Assembly (NCBI RefSeq): GCF_030692605.1
Contig: NZ_JAUYUD010000111.1
Span: 1-57,836, forward strand
Source: Lutibacter sp.
GTDB taxonomy: Bacteria; Bacteroidota; Bacteroidia; Flavobacteriales; Flavobacteriaceae
Length of the DNA stretch: 57,836 nucleotides
Reading direction: 5' to 3'
In this document: positions 8,596 through 15,512 of the stretch, piece by piece
Numbering within the stretch: the stretch's first letter is position 1
How the letters are laid out: the number at the start of each line of letters is the position of its first letter
Program-made: the position numbers and the translations under genes
The notes under the pieces: generated by a model
What the model was told of the DNA's origin: nothing
The model's database searches: none
The model's input: the letters and a program-made list of their open reading frames with translations, nothing else

Positions 8596-9343
8596 ACTTA
8601 ATTACAGTGTTGATAAATTAAAAATAAGTAAAAGTTTAAAGTATAATTTAAAATTACTTGCTAGCCATAAAGAAACTAGACATTTAATCAGTTATGAAAA
8701 ATTAGAAAAAGGATTTTTACTTGCAGATGAAAACAAACCTGTACAAGGTATTTACTTTATACTTAAAGGGAAAGTTAAAATATTTCATACCGAAGCAAAT
8801 CAAAAAACTAAAATAATTAGATTTGCCACCAAAGGGGAACTTGTTGGTTTTTCAAGTTTAAACACCTCTCATTATTGGTTAAGTGCAGTTGCTCTTGGAA
8901 ATGTAGAAGCCTACTTTATAAATATTAAAAATTTAAAACAAATTTTAAAAAACAACAGTAAACTTAGCCTATTATTTGTTAATGCATTAGCCATAAAACT
9001 TCATCATCAAGAAATAAGACAAAGATATTTGGATTTATTTCCCGCTCAAGAGCGTGTTATTGAAGCTTTATTATTAATTGCATCAAAGTTTGGTGAAGTT
9101 ACTGAAAATGGGTTGGAAATATCCGATTGTACTTTAAGAAGAGAAATAGCCTCCTTTGCGAATGTTTCAATTGAAAATACGATTCGTATCTTTAGAAATT
9201 TAATTGCTGAAAATTTAATAACTGTAAAAGAAAAAAAAATAATCGTTTTAAATAAAGAAGAATTAGTAAATCAACTTAAAAAATATTGTTGTTCTCAAAA
9301 ACTTCCTGATGCTTTAAATGATTGTTATATTGATTTAATGTAA
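8579..9343 (+). CDS. Crp/Fnr-family transcriptional regulator
   Basis: The 254-residue protein has a cyclic-nucleotide-binding-fold domain (about 40-130), a long dimer helix and a winged HTH (about 178-230). The recognition helix reads VSIENTIRIF. Glu199 and Arg203 fit the pair that reads TGTGA/TTGAT half-sites, preceded by Ile as in the Val of FNR. The N-terminal FNR iron-sulfur cysteines are absent. A C-terminal cluster of cysteines (CC and a later C, about 237-249) is present. A perfect TGTGA-N6-TCACA site lies at 18740 upstream of the second Mo-enzyme operon. It probably controls Mo enzymes in response to redox or an effector. Confidence 0.88.
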   Translation: MPILSKLNYSVDKLKISKSLKYNLKLLASHKETRHLISYEKLEKGFLLADENKPVQGIYFILKGKVKIFHTEANQKTKIIRFATKGELVGFSSLNTSHYWLSAVALGNVEAYFINIKNLKQILKNNSKLSLLFVNALAIKLHHQEIRQRYLDLFPAQERVIEALLLIASKFGEVTENGLEISDCTLRREIASFANVSIENTIRIFRNLIAENLITVKEKKIIVLNKEELVNQLKKYCCSQKLPDALNDCYIDLM

Positions 9344-9392
9344 CGCTTCTTTTTCTAAAAACATTATATTTGATAATTGTTTTTGAAGAAGC
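9344..9392 (+). other. Imperfect hairpin between crp/fnr and moaA
   Basis: GCTTCTTTTTCTAAAAACA (9345-9363) pairs imperfectly with TGTTTTTGAAGAAGC further right (ending 9392), with an A/T-rich loop. It may end the upstream transcript or form a leader structure for moaA. It lacks the conserved architecture of the Moco riboswitch as I know it from proteobacteria. Confidence 0.4.
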
Positions 9393-9421
9393 AAGGGAAT
9401 GAATAAAAGAGTTAAAAGAAA

Positions 9422-10411
9422 ATGAAGGGACTTACAGATAAATTTGGCAGAAAAATATCTTACTTACGTTTAGCAGTTACTGATAGATGCAATCTGCGCT
9501 GCCAATACTGTATGCCAGCACAAGGTATTGATATAGTTGATAGAAAAGAGCTTTTAACTTATAAAGAAATGTATCGGATCACACGCGTTTTATCTGAACT
9601 TGGTGTGAATAAAATTAGACTTACAGGAGGCGAACCTTTTGTAAGAAAAGATTTTGTCAACTTTTTAGAGTCACTTTCATTCAATAATAAATTGAAAGAA
9701 ATCAACATCACTACCAACGGCGCCTTAATTTCAAATCACATTGATAAGTTAGTTGAATTAGGAATAAATGCCATTAATTTAAGTATTGATAGCCTTCAAG
9801 AAGAAAAATTTAATGAAATTACACGAAGAAATGTATTTAAAGATGTTTACCAAACTCTTGAAAAATTAGAGGAAAGTCCTTTAAAACTAAAATTAAATGT
9901 TGTAGTTCAATCGGGAGTTAATACCGATGAGATTATTGATTTTATAGAGCTTTCAAAAAATAAGGATATTGCTGTGCGTTTTATTGAAGAAATGCCTTTC
10001 AATGGTAAAGGACAACGAACTATGGATGAAGTATGGAATTTCAATAAAATTATCAACCATATTAGGAATCATTATACAAGTATAGAACCTGTTTTATCGA
10101 AGAAATCATCCACTTCAAAAAATTATAAAATTTCAAATTACAAAGGAACATTTGGAATAATACCAGCGTTCACACGCACTATTTGCAACGATTGCGACAG
10201 AATTAGAATAACTTCAACCGGATTATTTAAAAATTGCTTATTTGATGGAGGTGTTTTTAATGTGAGAGATTTTATAAGAAATGGGGCAAGTGACAATGAA
10301 CTCAAAGAATTGTTTATTTCAACAGTGCATCGTAAACCAAAAAATGGTTTTATTGCAGAAGCAGCTCGAAAGAATGATGTTTCGGAGAGTATGTCTACCA
10401 TTGGTGGATAA
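9422..10411 (+). CDS. moaA: GTP 3',8-cyclase MoaA
   Basis: The 329-residue radical SAM enzyme carries out the first step of molybdenum cofactor synthesis, GTP to 3',8-cyclo-7,8-dihydro-GTP. The SAM cluster motif is C23-x3-C27-x2-C30 (CNLRCQYC), followed by the GG(E)P motif TGGEPF. The second, substrate-side cluster is seen as CNDC near 250 and a third cysteine in FKNCLF. The C-terminal STIGG double glycine, needed for activity, is intact. It heads the cofactor gene string that continues to about 15018. Length and all motifs are normal. Confidence 0.97.
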   Translation: MKGLTDKFGRKISYLRLAVTDRCNLRCQYCMPAQGIDIVDRKELLTYKEMYRITRVLSELGVNKIRLTGGEPFVRKDFVNFLESLSFNNKLKEINITTNGALISNHIDKLVELGINAINLSIDSLQEEKFNEITRRNVFKDVYQTLEKLEESPLKLKLNVVVQSGVNTDEIIDFIELSKNKDIAVRFIEEMPFNGKGQRTMDEVWNFNKIINHIRNHYTSIEPVLSKKSSTSKNYKISNYKGTFGIIPAFTRTICNDCDRIRITSTGLFKNCLFDGGVFNVRDFIRNGASDNELKELFISTVHRKPKNGFIAEAARKNDVSESMSTIGG

Positions 10412-10436
10412 TTATTTTAATTGAAAATTAATAATT

Positions 10437-11105
10437 TTGAGTTTGAAAACAAAATTCACACACATTAAAATTTGTTGTATAAGCAGTATTAAAGAGGCTG
10501 AAATAGCTATTAAAGCTGGCGCTACAGCAATTGGGTTGGTTGGTAATATGCCCAGTGGACCAGGCGTTATTTCAGATGATTTAATTGCAAAAATTACAGC
10601 AAATATTCCCGGCCATATAGATACTTTTTTATTAACAAGCGAAACAAGCGTCGATAAAATTATTGAACATCATTCAAAAGTAAATACCAAAACTATTCAA
10701 ATAGTAGACATCTTAACTGAAGGAACTCATGTTCATCTAAAACAAGCCTTGCCAACTGTGAAAATTGTTCAGGTTTTACATGTTTTAGATGAAAAAACAA
10801 TAGAAGAAGCACTTGTAATTTCTAAAAATGTGGATGTAATTTTGTTAGATAGTGGAAATCCAAATTTAGGCACTAAAGAACTTGGTGGTACTGGAAGAGT
10901 TCATAACTGGGAAATAAGCAAAAAGATTATTGAATTGGTTCAAATTCCAGTTTTTCTAGCAGGTGGAATTAATGCTTTAAATGCACAAAAAGCAATTGAT
11001 GAAGTTAACCCTTATGGCCTAGATTTATGCAGTGGCGTTAGAACAAATGGGAATTTAGATGTAATAAAATTAAATGCCTTTTTTAAGGCAATTAATACAA
11101 ATTAA
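10437..11105 (+). CDS. TrpF-like phosphoribosylanthranilate isomerase-family protein in the Moco cluster
   Basis: The 222-residue (beta/alpha)8 protein has a TTG start (a second TTG lies at 10443). TrpF hallmarks are present: the catalytic cysteine region KICC (C13), LLDSG with Asp138, GGTGRVHNW (150-158), LAGGI (174-178) and LCSGV near the phosphate-binding end. Canonical TrpF reads KICG, so the residue after the catalytic Cys is changed, and the usual SSG is CSG. No other tryptophan gene is nearby. It lies between moaA and moeA, 25 bp and 3 bp away. Either it is the ordinary TrpF captured here, or a paralogue with another substrate in cofactor metabolism. Confidence 0.75.
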   Translation: MSLKTKFTHIKICCISSIKEAEIAIKAGATAIGLVGNMPSGPGVISDDLIAKITANIPGHIDTFLLTSETSVDKIIEHHSKVNTKTIQIVDILTEGTHVHLKQALPTVKIVQVLHVLDEKTIEEALVISKNVDVILLDSGNPNLGTKELGGTGRVHNWEISKKIIELVQIPVFLAGGINALNAQKAIDEVNPYGLDLCSGVRTNGNLDVIKLNAFFKAINTN

Positions 11106-11108
11106 AAT

Positions 11109-12305
11109 ATGACAACAGTTAAAGAGGCACTTGAAATTATTTTAAACAATGCTATTAATTTTGGAGTTGAAGAGGTTGATTTTTTAAATTCGGTTGGTAG
11201 AGTTTTAAAAGAAGATATTGTTGCAGATTGTGATTTTCCACCTTTTAACCGAGTAAGTATGGATGGAATCGCCATATCTTCGGAAGCTTTTAATAAAGGA
11301 ATTCGAGCGTTTAAGATAGAAGGTATACAAGCTGCTGGAAGTCAACAATTAATACTTCAAAATACTGAAAATTGTATAGAAGCTATGACTGGTGCAATGT
11401 TGCCAAATAATACAGATATTGTTATTCAATATGAATTATTAACTATTGAAAATGGTATTGCTCGAGTAAATTTAGATGAAGTTAAAAATTTTCAAAATGT
11501 TCATTTAAAGGGTTTAGATAGAAAAGTTGGGGATATTTTAATACCAACAAATACTCTAATTTCTTCCGCTGAAATTGGAGTATTTGCTACTGTTGGTAAA
11601 TCCACTATAAAAGTTGCCAAACAACCAAAAGTAATGATTATTTCTACAGGAAACGAGTTGGTAGAAGTTTCTGATACACCTGAAGAACATCAAATTAGAA
11701 GAAGTAACGTTTTTACTTTGGTATCGCTATTAGAAAGATTAAATATAAAAGCAGAAGTAACTCATATGGCTGACGATAAGAACTCGCTTTTAACAAAAAT
11801 AAGCGCCCTTATAAATGAATATGATGTGTTACTTTTTAGCGGTGCAGTTTCAAAAGGGAAATTTGATTTTATTCCAGAAGTTTTAAGTAATTTAGGGGTT
11901 GAAAAGTTATTTCATCAAGTAAAACAACGCCCAGGAAAACCATTTTGGTTTGGAAAAAAGGAAAACAAAATAGTGTTTGCGTTTCCAGGAAATCCAGTGT
12001 CGACATTTGTAAATTGTTTAAAATATTTTTATCCGTGGCATTATAAATCGGTTGGTTTAAGTTTTGAAAATAAAAACCAAGCAATTTTAAGTGAAGATTA
12101 TTATTTTAAACCAGATTTAACATATTTTTTACAAGTAAAATTAACTCAAAAAGAGGGAAAATTGTTTGCGACCCCAATTACTGGAAAAGGTTCGGCAGAT
12201 TTAACTAATTTAGTTGATGCCGATGCTTTTTTGGAATTGCCAGATGATTGCAGTAATTTTACAAATGGAGAAGTTTTTTCGATACTGTCGTATCGGAGTT
12301 TTTAA
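11109..12305 (+). CDS. moeA: Molybdopterin molybdotransferase MoeA
   Basis: The 398-residue enzyme inserts molybdate into adenylylated molybdopterin. Visible signatures are the PPFNRVSMDGIA segment (about 39-50, canonical P-x-x-SxMDGYA), the TGAMLP motif near 95 and ISTGNEL near 180. The LFSGAVSKGKFDF segment near 240 corresponds to the catalytic GGxSxGxxD, here with SGAVSKG. GKPFWFG and FPGNPVS follow. Length is normal. It starts 3 bp after the TrpF-like gene. MogA/MoaB, the usual adenylating partner, is not in this window and must be encoded elsewhere or replaced. Confidence 0.95.
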   Translation: MTTVKEALEIILNNAINFGVEEVDFLNSVGRVLKEDIVADCDFPPFNRVSMDGIAISSEAFNKGIRAFKIEGIQAAGSQQLILQNTENCIEAMTGAMLPNNTDIVIQYELLTIENGIARVNLDEVKNFQNVHLKGLDRKVGDILIPTNTLISSAEIGVFATVGKSTIKVAKQPKVMIISTGNELVEVSDTPEEHQIRRSNVFTLVSLLERLNIKAEVTHMADDKNSLLTKISALINEYDVLLFSGAVSKGKFDFIPEVLSNLGVEKLFHQVKQRPGKPFWFGKKENKIVFAFPGNPVSTFVNCLKYFYPWHYKSVGLSFENKNQAILSEDYYFKPDLTYFLQVKLTQKEGKLFATPITGKGSADLTNLVDADAFLELPDDCSNFTNGEVFSILSYRSF

Positions 12306-12320
12306 TTAAAGCTCATAAAT

Positions 12321-12348
12321 CGTCATTGCGAATGCAGTGAAGCAATCT
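12321..12348 (+). repeat. Dispersed intergenic repeat fragment (CGTCATTGCGA...GAAGCAATCT type)
   Basis: The 50-bp gap between moeA and moaC contains CGTCATTGCGAATGCAGTG followed by AAGCAATCT. This closely resembles a short palindromic repeat often found between genes in Bacteroidota and other bacteria. ATTGC and GCAAT can pair as a small stem. It may act as a transcript-processing or attenuation site. Confidence 0.6.
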
Positions 12349-12355
12349 TTCACTT

Positions 12356-12835
12356 ATGGAAAATAAATTTTCTCATATCAATAAAAAAAACCAACCCAAA
12401 ATGGTTGATGTTGGTGATAAAGAAATCACCAAACGTAAAGCAACAGCAAAAGCTATCATGTTTTTGGGTTCTGATATTATTTCTAATTTTAATAATAACG
12501 AATTAATTACCAAAAAAGGACCGGTTTTTCAAACGGCTATTATAGCTGGAATTCAAGCAGTTAAAAAAACTTCAGAATTAATCCCAATGTGCCATCCTCT
12601 ATTAATTAACGGCGTTGATATTGATATTGAAATTATTGATAATGAGCATATTGAAATATTTTGTACCGTTTCTATCGAAGGGAAAACTGGAGTTGAAATG
12701 GAAGCGCTTACGGGTGCAACTATTACTGCCTTAACAGTCTATGACATGTGTAAATCTATTTCTCAAAAAATGATTATTAAAGAAGTAAAATTGGTTAAAA
12801 AATCAGGAGGTAAAAGTGATATTAAAAATGGATAA
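12356..12835 (+). CDS. moaC: Cyclic pyranopterin monophosphate synthase MoaC
   Basis: The 159-residue protein catalyses the second step of Moco synthesis, turning the MoaA product into cPMP. Conserved parts are MVDVGDKEITKRKATA near the start, the MCHPL motif (about 80-84) and GKTGVEMEALTGA (about 112-124). KSISQ and the terminal KKSGGKS carry the catalytic lysine environment. Length equals the family norm. Its stop overlaps the next start (ATGGATAA at 12828-12835), so moaC and the mobA fusion are translationally coupled. Confidence 0.97.
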   Translation: MENKFSHINKKNQPKMVDVGDKEITKRKATAKAIMFLGSDIISNFNNNELITKKGPVFQTAIIAGIQAVKKTSELIPMCHPLLINGVDIDIEIIDNEHIEIFCTVSIEGKTGVEMEALTGATITALTVYDMCKSISQKMIIKEVKLVKKSGGKSDIKNG

Positions 12836-13952
12836 ACATCAAAAACACGCCAAACTAAAATTGCGGGATAACGACAATTTTGCACCCAATGAAATTGCTT
12901 TAGTTGGTTCAAAATGTGATGTTATTAGCAATTTAGTGCAGCAAATTTCAAATAAATTATTGAAATATAAAATTGCCTATTTTGATGCTTCTCATAATAA
13001 TTCGGTTGTCAAAAATTTACTTGATATTTATACCTTTCACGAAAATGGAACAGCTGTTACTTCTGTAAAAATTTTTGTAAACAAATTCAATCAAAGAACT
13101 CAATTTTCTCAACATGATTTGCTTTTAATTAACGGCAATCATTATCAAGGAGCAAAGCAAATATTAATTTTAGACAAAGATAAAGAGGCTTCAGTTTTTA
13201 AAAGAATGGATCAATTAAAGAATATTGAATTTGTTATAAAATTGACTGATGATGCTGTTTTGTTTCCATTTTTTGAAGAAAAAATGCCACATGTTAAAAA
13301 CCTAATTTGTTATCATATTGATGAAATTGAAAAAATTTCGAAACACATAGAGAACATTATTAAACAAAAAATTGCACCAATTCAAGGGTTGGTTTTGGCA
13401 GGTGGGAAAAGTATTAGGATGGGAACGGATAAAGGGACTTTAAATTTTTATGGTAAAAATCAGCGTGATGTAACAGTAGATTTATTAGAGAAGCACCAAT
13501 TAAAAACTTTTTTGTCGGTTCGAGAAGATCAGGTTATAAATTTTGAGTTCAAAATAACAGATAAATTTGTTGGTTTGGGTCCTTTTGGCGCAATTTGTTC
13601 AGCTTTTCAAAAAAATCCAGATGTGGCTTGGTTGGTAATTGCAACAGATTTGCCGTTTGTAAATGATGAAGTAATTAAGATGTTGCTAAAACATAGAAAT
13701 CCTTCCAAAATTGCAACAGCAATTAAGGGTAAAAATAATGAATTTCCGGAACCATTAATTACTATTTGGGAGCCAAAAAGTTATACAGTGTTACTTAATT
13801 ATTTAGCTCAAGGATATTCTTGCCCTAGAAAAGTATTGATAAATTCTGATATTGAAATTATTGAGGTTGATACTAATTTAATTAGAAATATAAATACGCC
13901 TGAAGAATTTAAAGATGCACATAAAGAGATTAATGATAATGGAGCTAAATAA
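12828..13952 (+). CDS. mobA: MobA molybdenum cofactor guanylyltransferase with N-terminal degenerate MobB-like domain
   Basis: From the ATG at 12828 (374 residues; a GTG at 12816 is also possible), the C-terminal half is MobA. LVLAGGKSIRMGTDKG, starting near residue 188, binds GTP, followed by ATDLPF with the metal-binding Asp. It attaches GMP to Mo-molybdopterin. The first 180 residues resemble the MobB fold (NEIALVGS at the first strand) but have no GK(S/T) P-loop, so GTP binding there is unlikely. A true P-loop MobB is encoded at 8011, so the fused domain may serve as a scaffold. The gene overlaps both neighbours. Confidence 0.85.
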   Translation: MDKHQKHAKLKLRDNDNFAPNEIALVGSKCDVISNLVQQISNKLLKYKIAYFDASHNNSVVKNLLDIYTFHENGTAVTSVKIFVNKFNQRTQFSQHDLLLINGNHYQGAKQILILDKDKEASVFKRMDQLKNIEFVIKLTDDAVLFPFFEEKMPHVKNLICYHIDEIEKISKHIENIIKQKIAPIQGLVLAGGKSIRMGTDKGTLNFYGKNQRDVTVDLLEKHQLKTFLSVREDQVINFEFKITDKFVGLGPFGAICSAFQKNPDVAWLVIATDLPFVNDEVIKMLLKHRNPSKIATAIKGKNNEFPEPLITIWEPKSYTVLLNYLAQGYSCPRKVLINSDIEIIEVDTNLIRNINTPEEFKDAHKEINDNGAK

Positions 13953-15018
13953 AAAGGAATATTTTAAGAGGCAAACTACGCTGTCGGAAATTGGAGAGCA
14001 AGGACAAGAATTGCTGCAAAAAGCCAAAGTTTTGGTTATTGGTTGTGGAGGTTTAGGAAGTCCTGTTGCAATTTATTTGGCTACTAGTGGTGTTGGAACA
14101 ATTCATTTGGTTGATTTTGATATGGTTTCTGTTTCTAATTTACACAGGCAAGTTTTTTATAAAATAAAAGACATTCAAAAGGCAAAAGTTGAAATATTAG
14201 CAAAAGAAATGAAAAAAAGAACCCCATTTGTTAAGGTTTCTTTTACAAATTGTGCAGTAGATAAAAATTCTATTTTAGAACTAATATCTAGTTATGATGT
14301 GGTTGTAGATGGTACAGATAATCTTCAAATTAAATATTTAATAAATGATGCGTGTGTACTGGCTAAAAAGCCATTGGTATATGGTTCATTATATAAATTT
14401 GATGGGTATGTGGCTACATTTAATGTGTTAAATGGCGATGGAGATTATACATGTAATTTACGTGATGCTTTCCCAAAAATAGCTTCGGATATTCCTAACT
14501 GCGAAGAAGCAGGAACAATGAATCCAATTGTTGGAATTATTGCTCTTTTACAAGCAAATGAAGTGATTAAACTCATTACAAAAACTGGTAAATTACTTAC
14601 AAATCAATTGTTGATTTACAATGTACTTGAAAACACTCAGTTTAAAATGAAGTTAAAGAAAAACAAATCTTTAATTTTTTCAACTATTTTCAAAGATTCC
14701 AATTATTTAGATATTCATTGTTCAACTCAAGATAGTTCTTTGTTAATTTCTTCCGAAGAATTAAAAAAAAGAATCAACGATAAAAATATTGAAGTTGTAA
14801 GTGTTTTAAATAATGTAGATACATTGCTACCTTTTAAAGTATCTCAAAAAATACCATATAAAAATTTTGATGTAAATACCTTTACTCCTGATTTTAAGAA
14901 AAACTATGTTATAGTTTGTCCAAAAGGAATTACAAGTTATGATGTAACCTTAAAATTAAAAGATAAATTTCCTTCATTAAATGTTTTTAGTTTATTTGAA
15001 GGAATAGAAAAGTATTAA
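13939..15018 (+). CDS. moeB: MoeB/ThiF-like adenylyltransferase with C-terminal rhodanese-like domain
   Basis: The 359-residue protein (start chosen at ATG 13939, overlapping mobA by 14 bp; 13915 would overlap more) activates the MoaD C-terminus. It has the N-terminal RQ motif, the nucleotide loop GCGGLGSP (35-42), DFDMVSVSNLHRQ and DGTDN. The usual zinc site is damaged: where MoeB has CxxC this reads TCNLRDAFP, and no later CxxC is visible. The C-terminal 90 residues look like a rhodanese domain with VCPKGITS as a possible active-site loop, otherwise divergent. A MoaD with intact GG tail is at 18412. Confidence 0.85.
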   Translation: MELNKKEYFKRQTTLSEIGEQGQELLQKAKVLVIGCGGLGSPVAIYLATSGVGTIHLVDFDMVSVSNLHRQVFYKIKDIQKAKVEILAKEMKKRTPFVKVSFTNCAVDKNSILELISSYDVVVDGTDNLQIKYLINDACVLAKKPLVYGSLYKFDGYVATFNVLNGDGDYTCNLRDAFPKIASDIPNCEEAGTMNPIVGIIALLQANEVIKLITKTGKLLTNQLLIYNVLENTQFKMKLKKNKSLIFSTIFKDSNYLDIHCSTQDSSLLISSEELKKRINDKNIEVVSVLNNVDTLLPFKVSQKIPYKNFDVNTFTPDFKKNYVIVCPKGITSYDVTLKLKDKFPSLNVFSLFEGIEKY

Positions 15019-15047
15019 ACTTAATTATCATTTACAATTAGCAATTG

Positions 15048-15470
15048 TTACGGGTGTGCATTTACCCAAACCTCGCCATCTTCAAAATGTTCTTTTTTCC
15101 AAATAGGTACTGTTTCTTTCAGCGTGTTAATTGCATATTGGCAAGCCTCAAAAGCAGCATTTCTATGCGCTGATGAAACTGCAATAATAACAGGAATTTC
15201 TCCAATTCTTAATTTTCCAACAGCATGATGAATGGCAATTTTATAAATTGGATATTTGGCCAATGCAGTTTCAGCAATTTTTTGCATTTCTTTTAAAGCC
15301 ATAGGTTCATAAGCACTAAAATCTAAAAAAGTAACCGATTTACCTTGGGTCGAGTTGCGTACAGTTCCAACAAATAATGCAATTCCGCCACAAGAAGCGT
15401 CTTCAACAAATTGATAACAATCTTGTTGGTTTAAAGGTGTTGTTGTTATTTTTACTGAAGTAAATGCCAT
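15048..15470 (-). CDS. moaE: Molybdopterin synthase catalytic subunit MoaE
   Basis: The 140-residue protein forms molybdopterin from cPMP with thiocarboxylated MoaD. Conserved features are GGIALFVGTVRN (about 28-39), YEPMALKEM, HHAVGKLRIGE and the SAHRNAAFEA stretch. The lysine pair IWKKEHF near 121-127 includes the catalytic Lys. It is on the minus strand, facing the moeB gene and 29 bp from its stop, so it is separate from the main cofactor operon. The downstream minus-strand gene is an unrelated outer-membrane protein. Confidence 0.96.
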   Translation of the reverse strand: MAFTSVKITTTPLNQQDCYQFVEDASCGGIALFVGTVRNSTQGKSVTFLDFSAYEPMALKEMQKIAETALAKYPIYKIAIHHAVGKLRIGEIPVIIAVSSAHRNAAFEACQYAINTLKETVPIWKKEHFEDGEVWVNAHP

Positions 15471-15512
15471 ATTTTAATAACGTAAAAATACATAAATATT
15501 TAGTACTATATA

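Noticed and set aside
9344-9421. Moco riboswitch upstream of moaA
   Set aside because: Only one imperfect hairpin is present; the conserved multi-stem architecture is not visible.
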